Origin: Streptomyces sp. NBC_00370
Lineage (GTDB): Bacteria; Actinomycetota; Actinomycetes; Streptomycetales; Streptomycetaceae
DNA: 64,000 nucleotides
Reading direction: 5' to 3'
Assembly: GCF_036084755.1 (NCBI RefSeq)
Contig: NZ_CP107968.1
Span: forward strand, 6,332,001 to 6,396,000
This document shows positions 31,678 to 40,244 of this stretch, piece by piece. The position numbers and the translations under genes are program-made. The notes under the pieces were generated by a model. That model worked only from the letters and a program-made list of their open reading frames with translations, was not told where the DNA came from and did not search any database. Each line of letters starts with the position of its first letter. Positions within the stretch are counted from its first letter, which is position 1.

Positions 31678-33222
31678 GTGTCGGCCAGCACATCCCGTAC
31701 GCTCCCGCCGGAGATCGCCGAGTCCGAGTCTGTGATGGCGCTCATCGAGCGGGGAAAGGCTGATGGGCAGATCGCCGGCGATGACGTGCGTCGGGCCTTC
31801 GAGGCTGACCAGATTCCGCCAACCCAGTGGAAGAATGTTCTGCGCAGCCTCAACCAGATCCTCGAGGAAGAGGGTGTGACGCTGATGGTCAGTGCCGCGG
31901 AGTCGCCGAAGCGCACCCGCAAGAGCGTCGCAGCGAAGAGCCCGGTCAAGCGCACCGCCACCAAGACAGTCGCGGCGAAGGCGACAGCGACGACGACAGT
32001 CGCCGCAGCCGCCGCTCCCGCCGCCGACATCGTGGAAGCCCCGGCCGACGAGGCCGCCGCTCCCGCGAAGAAGGCGGCGGCGAAGAAGACCGTGGCGAAG
32101 AAGGCGACTGCCAAGAAGACCGCCGTCAAGAAGACGACGGCCAAGAAGACCACCACCAAGAAGGACGCCGACGAGGCCGACGGCGACGAGCCGGCCGAGG
32201 AAGTCCAGGCGGGCAAGGGCGACGAGGAGGAGGGCGAAGGCGAGAACAAGGGCTTCGTACTCTCCGACGACGACGAGGACGACGCGCCTGCCCAGCAGGT
32301 CGCCGTCGCCGGCGCCACCGCCGACCCCGTCAAGGACTACCTGAAGCAGATCGGCAAGGTCCCGCTCCTCAACGCGGAGCAGGAGGTCGAGCTGGCCAAG
32401 CGCATCGAGGCCGGCCTCTTCGCCGAGGACAAGCTCGCCAACTCCGACAAGCTCGCCCCCAAGCTCAAGCGCGAGCTGGAGATCATCGCCGAGGACGGGC
32501 GCCGCGCCAAGAACCACCTGCTGGAGGCCAACCTCCGACTCGTGGTCTCGCTGGCCAAGCGCTACACCGGCCGTGGCATGCTCTTCCTGGACCTGATCCA
32601 GGAGGGCAACCTGGGTCTGATCCGCGCCGTCGAGAAGTTCGACTACACCAAGGGCTACAAGTTCTCCACGTACGCCACCTGGTGGATCCGGCAGGCGATC
32701 ACCCGCGCCATGGCCGACCAGGCCCGCACCATCCGTATCCCGGTGCACATGGTCGAGGTCATCAACAAGCTCGCGCGCGTGCAGCGCCAGATGCTTCAGG
32801 ACCTGGGCCGCGAGCCCACTCCCGAGGAGCTGGCCAAGGAACTCGACATGACCCCCGAGAAGGTCATCGAGGTCCAGAAGTACGGCCGTGAGCCGATCTC
32901 CCTGCACACCCCGCTGGGCGAGGACGGCGACAGCGAGTTCGGCGACCTCATCGAGGACTCCGAAGCCGTCGTACCGGCCGACGCGGTCAGCTTCACCCTG
33001 CTCCAGGAGCAGCTGCACTCGGTGCTGGACACCCTGTCCGAGCGCGAGGCGGGTGTGGTGTCGATGCGCTTCGGTCTCACCGACGGCCAGCCCAAGACAC
33101 TGGACGAGATCGGCAAGGTCTACGGCGTGACGCGTGAGCGCATCCGGCAGATCGAGTCGAAGACGATGTCGAAGCTGCGGCACCCGTCGCGTTCGCAGGT
33201 GCTGCGCGACTACCTCGACTAG
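31678..33222 (+). CDS. hrdB: Principal RNA polymerase sigma factor HrdB
   Basis: 514 residues from GTG 31678 (GAGAGG upstream). Region 1.1 is at the N-terminus. Residues ~130-163 are a lysine/threonine/alanine tract built from repeated KKT units, then an acidic stretch. The conserved core follows: region 1.2 (DPVKDYLKQIGKVPLL), region 2 (LRLVVSLAKRYTGRGM, FLDLIQEGNLGLIRAVEKFD, YATWWIRQAITRA), region 3, and region 4.2 (TLDEIGKVYGVTRERIRQIE) with the usual C-terminal RDYLD. It directs RNA polymerase to housekeeping promoters. Everything expected of the vegetative sigma factor is present. Confidence 0.98.
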   Translation: MSASTSRTLPPEIAESESVMALIERGKADGQIAGDDVRRAFEADQIPPTQWKNVLRSLNQILEEEGVTLMVSAAESPKRTRKSVAAKSPVKRTATKTVAAKATATTTVAAAAAPAADIVEAPADEAAAPAKKAAAKKTVAKKATAKKTAVKKTTAKKTTTKKDADEADGDEPAEEVQAGKGDEEEGEGENKGFVLSDDDEDDAPAQQVAVAGATADPVKDYLKQIGKVPLLNAEQEVELAKRIEAGLFAEDKLANSDKLAPKLKRELEIIAEDGRRAKNHLLEANLRLVVSLAKRYTGRGMLFLDLIQEGNLGLIRAVEKFDYTKGYKFSTYATWWIRQAITRAMADQARTIRIPVHMVEVINKLARVQRQMLQDLGREPTPEELAKELDMTPEKVIEVQKYGREPISLHTPLGEDGDSEFGDLIEDSEAVVPADAVSFTLLQEQLHSVLDTLSEREAGVVSMRFGLTDGQPKTLDEIGKVYGVTRERIRQIESKTMSKLRHPSRSQVLRDYLD

Positions 33223-33242
33223 AGGCGGCGGCGCCGTACGTC

Positions 33243-33280
33243 ACGAGAGCCCGGATCCCTTCGAGGATCCGGGCTCTCGT
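33243..33280 (+). terminator. hrdB terminator
   Basis: A perfect 16-base-pair hairpin: arms 33243-33258 and 33265-33280 with the loop CTTCGA, starting 20 bases after the hrdB stop. Confidence 0.88.
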
Positions 33281-33367
33281 ATGTGCCCCCGCATTTCGCG
33301 GGTGCGGGACTCTCCCGGTTTGATGACCCTGAGTGGATCACCACTCGACGGAGAGTCAGGAGTTCAT

Positions 33368-34216
33368 ATGCGTCGCACTATTGCCCGTCTGCTGACAGGA
33401 GGGCTGACCGTGCTGGCGGCGGGGGCCGTGCTGCCGCTCGCCCAGGGCGGGACCGCCGCCGCGGACGGCGTGGTCGTGGGCGGCACGCCCGCGAAGGTCG
33501 CCGACAGCCCCTGGGTCGTCGCCCTGTCCAGCCGTGACCGTTTCGGCGGTACCCGGGCCGGTCAGTTCTGCGGAGGCGTGGTGGTGGCGCCGACGAAGGT
33601 ACTGACGGCCGCACACTGCATGAGCGCCGACGCGCTCGGGGCCGGCCCCGACAACGTGGGCGACCTGCGGATCATCGCGGGCCGCGACCGGCTGCGCGGC
33701 ACCGGCGGCCAGGAGGTCGCCGTACGGAGCTACGTGGTCGACCCCACGTACGACGCGGACAGCAACCAGAACGACATGGCCGTCCTGACGCTGTCGAAGC
33801 CGCTGCCCGCGTCCTACGCGATCCGCCCCGCGGACCCGGGCGACAAGGCGTCGGCGCCGGGCACCGCCGCCGTGGTCTACGGCTGGGGCGACACCACCGG
33901 ACGGGGTGACTACGCGTACGCGCTCCGCTCCGCCCCTGTGACGGTCCTGGCGGACTCCGCATGCGAGCGGGCCTATCCGGGGGGCTCAGGGGGCCGCTAC
34001 GTGGCTTCCTCGATGCTCTGCGCCGGTGACCCGGCCGGGGGCCGCGACGCGTGCCAGGGCGACAGCGGCGGACCGCTGGTCGCGCAGGGGCGGCTGATCG
34101 GGCTCGTCTCCTGGGGCAGCGGCTGCGGCCGGGCGGACGCCCCGGGCGTCTACGCCCGGATCACCTCGGACCTGGCGCCGGTCGCCGGGGCCCTGCGGGC
34201 GCACGCCAGGCGCTGA
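33368..34216 (+). CDS. Secreted trypsin-like serine protease (S1)
   Basis: 282 residues from ATG 33368 (AGGAG at 33358-33362). A Sec signal peptide (MRRTIARLLTGGLTVLAAGA...) is followed by a short propeptide and the mature start VVVGGTPA. The triad is H83 (TAAHC), D136 (NDMAV) and S233 (GDSGGP). D227, six residues before the serine, predicts trypsin-like cleavage after Arg/Lys. Paired cysteines (C68/C84, C199/C218, C229 with a later one) fit disulfides. Likely an extracellular enzyme of mycelial protein turnover. Transcribed after the hrdB terminator, so an independent unit. Confidence 0.93.
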   Translation: MRRTIARLLTGGLTVLAAGAVLPLAQGGTAAADGVVVGGTPAKVADSPWVVALSSRDRFGGTRAGQFCGGVVVAPTKVLTAAHCMSADALGAGPDNVGDLRIIAGRDRLRGTGGQEVAVRSYVVDPTYDADSNQNDMAVLTLSKPLPASYAIRPADPGDKASAPGTAAVVYGWGDTTGRGDYAYALRSAPVTVLADSACERAYPGGSGGRYVASSMLCAGDPAGGRDACQGDSGGPLVAQGRLIGLVSWGSGCGRADAPGVYARITSDLAPVAGALRAHARR

Positions 34217-34262
34217 GCCCCGGGCTGCGGGCCCCGGCACCTGGCGCATCCGGACATGAGAA

Positions 34263-34300
34263 CGGGCGGTCATCTCTGCCGGTGCAGGGATGGCCACCCG
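34263..34300 (+). terminator. Terminator hairpin after the protease gene
   Basis: CGGGCGGTCATCTCTGC pairs with GCAGGGATGGCCACCCG around CGGT, with one mismatch and two G-U pairs when read as plus-strand RNA. Confidence 0.6.
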
Positions 34301-34302
34301 TC

Positions 34303-34321
34303 GGCCGGTCCGGGACCGGCC
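34303..34321. terminator. Second hairpin between convergent protease and DUF7455 genes
   Basis: GGCCGGTC (34303-34310) and GACCGGCC (34314-34321) form a perfect eight-base-pair stem with a three-base loop. Confidence 0.55.
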
Positions 34322-34346
34322 CTTGGCTCGTCGTGGATGCGAGGTG

Positions 34347-34577
34347 TCAGTGTTCCTCTTCACCGCCGCCGGCCTGTACGGCCGTCAGTCGGTCGGTCTC
34401 ATCCTGTATTTCCGCGGCGATCTTCTTGAGTTCCGGCTCGAACTTGCGCCCGTGGTGGGCACAGAAGAGCAGTTCACCACCGCTGGACAGGAGGACGCGC
34501 AGATAAGCCTGGGCGCCGCATCGGTCGCAGCGGTCAGCCGCCGTCAGCGGGCTCGCGGGGGTCAGAACAGTAGTCAC
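34347..34577 (-). CDS. Small zinc-ribbon-like protein (DUF7455 type)
   Basis: 76 residues from GTG (complement of 34575-34577) with AGAGG upstream. CDRCGAQAYLRVLLSSGG then LLFCAHH gives a CxxC...CxxH pattern likely to bind zinc; the C-terminal third is an acidic amphipathic helix. This small protein is conserved next to hrdB in actinobacteria as far as I recall, which hints at a link with transcription, but no function is established. It is read toward the protease gene. Confidence 0.78.
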   Translation of the reverse strand: MTTVLTPASPLTAADRCDRCGAQAYLRVLLSSGGELLFCAHHGRKFEPELKKIAAEIQDETDRLTAVQAGGGEEEH

Positions 34578-35025
34578 GTCGCCTCTTCTCTAGCTCGACG
34601 AGCTGTCGTACCAGGGTCAACATCCAACCAGGCCGAAAACGTTCCCGCTCACGGCTTTTCCTCGAAACTTCTTTTCCGAAGTGGCCGAACTGCTGACGGT
34701 TGGCGGCGAATGAGCCGTATTGCTTAGCTTTACGGGTTTTCGCGTGGTTGTCTCGGTCGTTTCGGGGAGTAGCCCTCACCGGCTGGCTTGCCGGTTGTTG
34801 ATGAGGACGTGCCCGGAGCCTAAATGGTTCATGCCTGGAAGGGAACGTGATGTGTGCTTCACTCCCACGAGGGATCGAACACCTATACGAGGCTGGACTA
34901 GCATGGGTTTGAGCGAGGGTGGCGTGAGAACCGCTCTACCAGGCCTCTGTACCCTCTGACCGATGGAAGACGCCGGGCCTTTACCCCACGAGGCCACATC
35001 TCAAATTCAGCGAGGAGCGAACCGC
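34578..35025. other. Divergent region upstream of parE (448 bases, relatively A/T-rich)
   Basis: No gene is supported. It holds the promoters of the small zinc-ribbon gene (minus) and parE (plus). TAGCAT (34899-34904) is a possible parE -10. CGAACACCTATACG at 34876-34889 resembles an SOS box with mismatches in the right arm. A stretch at 34660-34760 is clearly richer in A/T than neighbouring DNA. Confidence 0.5.
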
Positions 35026-37149
35026 GTGACCGCCGAGACGTCCGTGCCGTCCAGAGCGCTGCTGACAGCAGAGCGTGACGGCTCCAACTACACCGCGCGG
35101 CATTTGCTCGTCCTTGAGGGACTCGAAGCGGTCCGCAAGCGCCCCGGCATGTACATCGGGTCCACCGACAGCCGCGGCCTCATGCACTGCCTCTGGGAGA
35201 TCATCGACAACTCGGTCGACGAGGCCCTGGGCGGCTACTGCGACCACATCGACGTGACCCTGCACGAGGACGGCTCGGTCGAGGTCAAGGACAACGGCCG
35301 GGGCATCCCGGTCGACATCGAGCCGAAGACCGGCCTCTCCGGCATCGAGGTCGTGATGACCAAGCTGCACGCCGGCGGAAAGTTCGGCGGCGGCTCGTAC
35401 GCCGCATCCGGCGGTCTGCACGGCGTGGGCGCCTCCGTCGTGAACGCGCTCTCCGCCCGGCTGGACGTGGAGGTGGACCGCAGCGTCACGCACTCCATCA
35501 GCTTCCGCAGGGGCGTCCCCGGCATGTTCACCGAGCCGGGTCCTGACGCGCCCTTCGACCCGTCCAGCGGGCTGCTCAAGGGCAAGCGGGTGCCGAAGGG
35601 CAGGACCGGCACCAGGATCCGCTACTGGGCCGACCGGCAGATCTTCCTCAAGGACGCCAAGCTCTCCCTGGAGCATCTGCACCAGCGCGCCCGCCAGACC
35701 GCCTTCCTCGTCCCCGGCCTGACCATCGTCGTCAGGGACGAGCGCGCGGCAGGCGAGAGCGAGGGCAACGGCACGGTCGAGGAGACGTTCCGCTTCGACG
35801 GCGGCATCAGCGAGTTCTGCGAGTACCTGGCGCCGGACAAGGCCGTCAGCGACGTGCTGCGGCTGACCGGACAGGGCATCTTCAAGGAGAACGTGCCGGT
35901 GCTCGACGAGCGCGGGCACATGACCCCGACCGAGGTCACCCGCGAGCTGGGCGTCGACGTCGCGCTGCGCTGGGGGACCGGGTACGACACGACGGTCCGC
36001 TCGTTCGTGAACATCATCGCCACCCCCAAGGGCGGCACCCATGTGAGCGGTTTCGAGCGCTCCCTGACCAGGACGGTCAACGAGGTGCTGCGCTCGGCCA
36101 AGCTGCTGCGCGTCGCCGAGGACGACATCGTCAAGGACGACGCCCTGGAAGGCCTGACCGCCGTGGTCACGGTGCGGCTCGCGGAGCCGCAGTTCGAGGG
36201 CCAGACCAAGGAGATCCTGGGTACGTCCGCCGCCAACAGGATCGTGGCGAACGTCGTGGCCAAGGAGCTGAAGGAGTTCCTGACCTCGACGAAGCGGGAC
36301 GCCAAGGCGCAGGCGCGGGCCATCCTGGAGAAGGCCGTCGCCGCCGCCCGTACCCGTATCGCCGCACGCCAGCACAAGGAGGCGCAGCGCAGGAAGACGG
36401 CGCTGGAGTCCTCCTCGCTGCCGGCCAAGCTCGCCGACTGCCGCAGTGACGACGTCGACCGCAGCGAGCTGTTCATCGTGGAGGGCGACTCCGCGCTCGG
36501 TACGGCCAAGCTGGCCCGCAACAGCGAGTTCCAGGCGCTGCTGCCGATCCGCGGCAAGATCCTGAACGTCCAGAAGGCGTCCGTCTCCGACATGCTGAAG
36601 AACGCCGAGTGCGGCGCGATCATCCAGGTCATAGGAGCGGGGTCCGGCCGGACCTTCGACATCGACGCGGCGCGCTACGGCAAGATCGTGCTCCTCGTCG
36701 ACGCCGACGTGGACGGCGCGCACATCCGGATCCTGCTGCTGACGCTCTTCCAGCGGTACATGCGTCCGATGGTGGAGTCCGGCCGGGTCTTCGCCGCCGT
36801 GCCGCCGCTGCACCGGATCGAGCTGGTCCAGCCCAAGAAGGGCCAGGACAAGTACGTGTACACGTACTCGGACGGCGAGCTGCGGCAGAAGCTGCTGGAG
36901 TACCAGCGCAAGGGGACCCGGATCAAGGACTCCATCCAGCGCTACAAGGGCCTCGGTGAGATGGACGCCGACCAGCTGGCGGAGACCACGATGGACCCGC
37001 GCCACCGCACGCTGCGGCGCATCAACATCGGGGACCTCGACTCCGCCGAGCGGATCTTCGACCTGCTCATGGGCAACGAGGTCGCGCCGCGCAAGGAGTT
37101 CATCACCAGCTCGGCCGCGACCCTGGACCGCTCGCGCATCGACGCGTAA
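35026..37149 (+). CDS. parE: DNA topoisomerase IV subunit B
   Basis: 707 residues from GTG 35026 (GAGGAGCG upstream; an in-frame ATG at 34963 lacks a ribosome site). GHKL ATPase motifs: NSVDEAL, VKDNGRGIPV, GGLHGVGASVVNAL. The TOPRIM domain has EGDSALGTAK and LLVDADVDGAHI with metal-binding acidic residues. With ParC it forms the A2B2 enzyme that decatenates daughter chromosomes and relaxes supercoils; parC is 22 kb away in this window. In linear Streptomyces chromosomes it helps segregate genomes during sporulation septation. Confidence 0.95.
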   Translation: MTAETSVPSRALLTAERDGSNYTARHLLVLEGLEAVRKRPGMYIGSTDSRGLMHCLWEIIDNSVDEALGGYCDHIDVTLHEDGSVEVKDNGRGIPVDIEPKTGLSGIEVVMTKLHAGGKFGGGSYAASGGLHGVGASVVNALSARLDVEVDRSVTHSISFRRGVPGMFTEPGPDAPFDPSSGLLKGKRVPKGRTGTRIRYWADRQIFLKDAKLSLEHLHQRARQTAFLVPGLTIVVRDERAAGESEGNGTVEETFRFDGGISEFCEYLAPDKAVSDVLRLTGQGIFKENVPVLDERGHMTPTEVTRELGVDVALRWGTGYDTTVRSFVNIIATPKGGTHVSGFERSLTRTVNEVLRSAKLLRVAEDDIVKDDALEGLTAVVTVRLAEPQFEGQTKEILGTSAANRIVANVVAKELKEFLTSTKRDAKAQARAILEKAVAAARTRIAARQHKEAQRRKTALESSSLPAKLADCRSDDVDRSELFIVEGDSALGTAKLARNSEFQALLPIRGKILNVQKASVSDMLKNAECGAIIQVIGAGSGRTFDIDAARYGKIVLLVDADVDGAHIRILLLTLFQRYMRPMVESGRVFAAVPPLHRIELVQPKKGQDKYVYTYSDGELRQKLLEYQRKGTRIKDSIQRYKGLGEMDADQLAETTMDPRHRTLRRINIGDLDSAERIFDLLMGNEVAPRKEFITSSAATLDRSRIDA

Positions 37150-37162
37150 CCAGTTCGGCGTA

Positions 37163-37194
37163 CTCCGCTCTCCACCCCCGGGTGGAGAGCGGAG
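37163..37194 (+). terminator. parE terminator
   Basis: Arms 37163-37176 and 37181-37194 pair perfectly over 14 base pairs with the loop CCCG. Confidence 0.85.
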
Positions 37195-37288
37195 ATCCAC
37201 CCCCGATCCACCTCTGGGACCATCCCTGACCTGGGGTTTCTCCGTAGATTCGACGTAGTGGAAATGACTTCGTCCCCGGAGGCCCCGC

Positions 37289-37819
37289 ATGTCATCGCTC
37301 GTTACGGCGCTCGTGATCGCCGCCGCTGTGGTTCTCGTCCTCGCCCGCCAGTTCAAGCCGCAGCGGATGCGGGACGGCGGGCACCGCTGGCTGGTCGTCC
37401 CCGTCGTACTCGTCGTCTTCGCGTTGCGCCAACCGGGTGGCGTGCTGGACGCCGACGACCGCGGGATGTCGGTCGCGCTGCTCGCCGTCGAACTGCTCGT
37501 CGGTCTGCTGATGGGCGCGGGCTGGGCCTGGACCAGCCGGATCTGGACCGAGGACGACGGCTCTGTCTGGTCCAGGGGCACCAAGGCCACCGCGGCCGTC
37601 TGGGTCCTCGGCATCGCCGTACGGCTCGGACTGACGGGCATCGGCGCCCTGGTCGGCGTCCACCAGGGCAGCGGAGCGCTGATGCTCGGGCTCGCCGCCT
37701 CGGTGCTCGTCCGCGGCGGACTGCTGACGCTGCGGGCCGCCGGCTCCGGATCCTCGGCGTACGACGGCCCGTCGTACGGTGGCCGCACAGGCGCCGCCGC
37801 GTGGAAGGACCGTGTGTGA
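37289..37819 (+). CDS. Small membrane protein (DUF1453/CcdC-like)
   Basis: 176 residues from ATG 37289 (CCGGAGG upstream). About five hydrophobic segments (VTALVIAAAVVLVLA, WLVVPVVLVVFAL, MSVALLAVELLVGLLMGAGWAW, AAVWVLGIAVRLGLTGIGALVG, LMLGLAASVLVRGGLLTL) place it in the membrane. It overlaps the following sensor kinase by four bases and is thus co-transcribed, so it may modulate the kinase. The family assignment is by pattern and moderate in strength. Confidence 0.75.
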   Translation: MSSLVTALVIAAAVVLVLARQFKPQRMRDGGHRWLVVPVVLVVFALRQPGGVLDADDRGMSVALLAVELLVGLLMGAGWAWTSRIWTEDDGSVWSRGTKATAAVWVLGIAVRLGLTGIGALVGVHQGSGALMLGLAASVLVRGGLLTLRAAGSGSSAYDGPSYGGRTGAAAWKDRV

Positions 37820-38988
37820 GGCTCGAGGTCTGGACGAACTGGCCCTCCCGGGAAGCACTCTCCCGGGAGACGCCGACGTATCCACGGCACTGGATGACCC
37901 GGTTCGTCCGGGTCGCGGCCGTCGCCGCCGTGCTCTGGTCGTCCTTCACCGAGCGCCAGGTGTCGAGCTGGGGGGCGCTCGCCGCGGTGGGCGGGCTCCT
38001 CACCGTCGGATACAGCGCCTGGCTGTTCCAGCGCACCACCCTGCGCCACCGGCTCTGGCCCTCGGTCGGGCTGCTGATCATCCTGATGGGCGCCGCGATC
38101 GGCGCCTCGCAGAGCGGCTTCCGGGTGGCCGCGATCGTGCTGTGGTGCGGCTGCGCCGTCACCTCCATGGCCCGGCTGCCGCTGGCCGGGGCCCTGCCGG
38201 CGGCTGCGCTCGCGCTCGCCGGGTTCGCGGTGCTCAACGACGGCGCCTGGCTGTCCACCGCCATCAGCACGGCGGGACTGCTGCTGGGCGGGTACGTCAT
38301 GCGGCTGGACGCCGAGGCGCGCGGCAACGCCCGCAGACTGCTGGTCCAGGAGCGGGCCGCCCACGCGGCCGAGGCCGAGTCGGCCGCCCTCGCCGAGCGG
38401 GCCAGGATCGCCCGTGACATCCACGACGTGCTCGCCCACAGCCTCTCCGCGCAGCTCGTGCACCTGGAGGCGGCCCGGCTGCGGATCGAGCAGGAGCCGC
38501 CGGGCCCGTTCCGCGACCAGATCCTGGAGCGGGTCGTCGGCGCGCGCTCGATGGCGCGCGAAGGGCTCGCCGAGACCCGGCAGGCGCTCTCCGCGCTGCG
38601 CGGCGAGATGGCGCCCCTGGGCGACTACCTCCGTGAGCTGGCCGCCATGGACGGCGCTTCCGTCGAGGTCGCCGGCGTGCCGAGGCCGTTGACGGCCGAG
38701 GCGTCGCAGACCGTGCGCCGGGTCGTCCAGGAGGCCCTGACCAACGTACGCAAGCACGCGGCCGGCGCCGAGGTGCGGATCCGGCTCAGCTACGGCGAGG
38801 GCGAAGTGACCCTGGCCGTGCGGGACTCGGGTGCCAAGGGCGGCGGCCCGGCCGGGCTCGACGGCTCTGGCTCCGGGTACGGTCTGCTGGGGATGCGGGA
38901 GCGCGCCGAACTGATCGGTGGCACGCTCGAAGCCGGTCCCGAGGGCGACCGGAAGGGGTACACCGTGAGGCTGCGAGTACCGGCATGA
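37816..38988 (+). CDS. NarL-class sensor histidine kinase (HisKA_3)
   Basis: 390 residues from GTG 37816, overlapping the previous stop (GTGA). Four to five membrane segments cover residues ~25-155. The H-box RDIHDVLAHSLSAQL holds the phosphorylated histidine, followed by the dimerisation helices and an HATPase_c domain with the N-box EALTNVRKHAAG and a G-box GSGYGLLGMRERAEL. It lacks a large extracellular sensor, so it is likely an intramembrane-sensing kinase of envelope stress type. The partner regulator follows with a four-base overlap. Signal unknown. Confidence 0.92.
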   Translation: MRLEVWTNWPSREALSRETPTYPRHWMTRFVRVAAVAAVLWSSFTERQVSSWGALAAVGGLLTVGYSAWLFQRTTLRHRLWPSVGLLIILMGAAIGASQSGFRVAAIVLWCGCAVTSMARLPLAGALPAAALALAGFAVLNDGAWLSTAISTAGLLLGGYVMRLDAEARGNARRLLVQERAAHAAEAESAALAERARIARDIHDVLAHSLSAQLVHLEAARLRIEQEPPGPFRDQILERVVGARSMAREGLAETRQALSALRGEMAPLGDYLRELAAMDGASVEVAGVPRPLTAEASQTVRRVVQEALTNVRKHAAGAEVRIRLSYGEGEVTLAVRDSGAKGGGPAGLDGSGSGYGLLGMRERAELIGGTLEAGPEGDRKGYTVRLRVPA

Positions 38989-39671
38989 CCGAGCGAGCGA
39001 CAGCCCGGGTGATCGTGGCCGACGACCAGGCCGTGGTCCGCGAGGGCATCGTGATGCTGCTCGGACTGCTGCCCGGCATCGAGGTCGTCGGCGCCGCGAG
39101 GGACGGTGAGGAAGCCCTCGCGCTCGTCGCCGAACTCGCCCCCGACGTCGTCCTGATGGACCTGCGCATGCCGCGCTGCGACGGTGTCGAGGCCACCCGC
39201 AGGATCCGCGCCGACCACCCGGGCACCCAGGTCGTGGTGCTGACGACCTACGCCGACGACGACTCGCTGTTCGCCGCGCTGCAGGCCGGCGCGCGCGGCT
39301 ATCTCACCAAGGACGCGGACGGCGACGAGATCGTCAGGGCCGTGGACGACGTCATGGCGGGACAGGCCGGGCTCGCGCCCGCCGTCCAGCGCAGACTCCT
39401 GGACCGGGTCACCTCCCCGCCGCCGCCCACCGTGGCGGCGCCGAGGGAACTGCCCGACGGACTGACCGTGCGCGAGGCCGAGGTGCTGGCGCTGGTCGCC
39501 GACGGGCTGTCCAACAAGGAGATCGCCGGACGGCTGCACATCGGGGGCGCCACGGTGAAGACGCACATCAACAACCTCTTCGCGAAGACCGGGGTACGCG
39601 ACCGCGCGCAGGCGGTCCGATATGCCTATCAACAGGGACTCATCGAACCACCAGGGAAAACCATCACCTGA
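38985..39671 (+). CDS. NarL/LuxR-family response regulator
   Basis: 228 residues; ATG 38985 overlaps the kinase stop (ATGA). Receiver domain 8-125: acidic pair D13/D14, phosphoacceptor D59 (VVLMDLRMP), T and K conserved later (LTTYADD, LTKDADG). LuxR HTH from ~160 (LTVREAEVLALVADGLSNKEIAGRL then TVKTHINNLFAKTG). Forms a two-component pair with the preceding kinase. Targets are unknown; the three-gene operon order (membrane protein, kinase, regulator) resembles envelope-stress modules. Confidence 0.93.
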   Translation: MTERATARVIVADDQAVVREGIVMLLGLLPGIEVVGAARDGEEALALVAELAPDVVLMDLRMPRCDGVEATRRIRADHPGTQVVVLTTYADDDSLFAALQAGARGYLTKDADGDEIVRAVDDVMAGQAGLAPAVQRRLLDRVTSPPPPTVAAPRELPDGLTVREAEVLALVADGLSNKEIAGRLHIGGATVKTHINNLFAKTGVRDRAQAVRYAYQQGLIEPPGKTIT

Positions 39672-39767
39672 TGGGGTGAAGTAGGGCGGTAAAGAGTCCG
39701 GGATCTTCCTACTCTGTCCATCCTTGGGAGGCGGCCGAAACGGTCTGCTGACAAGGAGAGTTCACCG

Positions 39768-40244
39768 GTGGAGAAGCAGGAAGGGCGCGAGGCCGCAGTG
39801 CGGCTCGACGACCCGTGGTACGACGCGCTGGCAGACGGCTGGGGTGAGCTGGACAGGGCAGAACAGCCCGCGGCCCCCACCGTGCCCGCGCAGGGCGGGC
39901 CGCCCACGCGCGGCCACAGCGCCGCCGACATCTATCTCGAAGTGCAGCGCAGCGCCGCCTTCCAGGAAGTGCGCGGGCGCTACCGGCGGTTCGTCGTCCC
40001 CGCTTCGCTGGCCTTCTTCGTCTGGTACCTCGCGTACGTCGTGGCGGCCACCGTCGCGCCGGAGCTGATGGCGCGGCCGGTGGCGGGAGCGGTGAACGTG
40101 GCGATGGTGGCCGGACTCGGCCAGTTCCTCTCGACCTTCCTGCTGACCTGGGCGTACGCCAGGCACGCGCGGCTGCGCCGGGACCGTGCGGCGCTCGATC
40201 TGCGCTGGGAGACACAGGAGATGACGCGGGGGACCGAACGGTGA
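39768..40244 (+). CDS. DUF485 membrane protein
   Basis: 158 residues from GTG 39768 with AAGGAGAG upstream. The N-terminal ~60 residues are hydrophilic; two membrane segments follow (VVPASLAFFVWYLAYVVAATVAPELM and NVAMVAGLGQFLSTFLLTWAYARHA), the standard DUF485 layout. DUF485 proteins are encoded just before ActP/SSS-type carboxylate symporters, as here, and probably serve as accessory subunits. The stop overlaps the next start (GTGA). Confidence 0.9.
   Translation: MEKQEGREAAVRLDDPWYDALADGWGELDRAEQPAAPTVPAQGGPPTRGHSAADIYLEVQRSAAFQEVRGRYRRFVVPASLAFFVWYLAYVVAATVAPELMARPVAGAVNVAMVAGLGQFLSTFLLTWAYARHARLRRDRAALDLRWETQEMTRGTER

Noticed and set aside
34534..34779. Minus-strand frame of 81 codons overlapping the small zinc-ribbon gene
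   Set aside because: It covers the likely promoter region, has no recognisable domain, and its start lacks a ribosome site.
34868..34890. tRNA-like T-loop (GGGATCGAACACC, read on the minus strand as GTTCGATCCC)
   Set aside because: No acceptor, D or anticodon stems could be folded around it on either strand.
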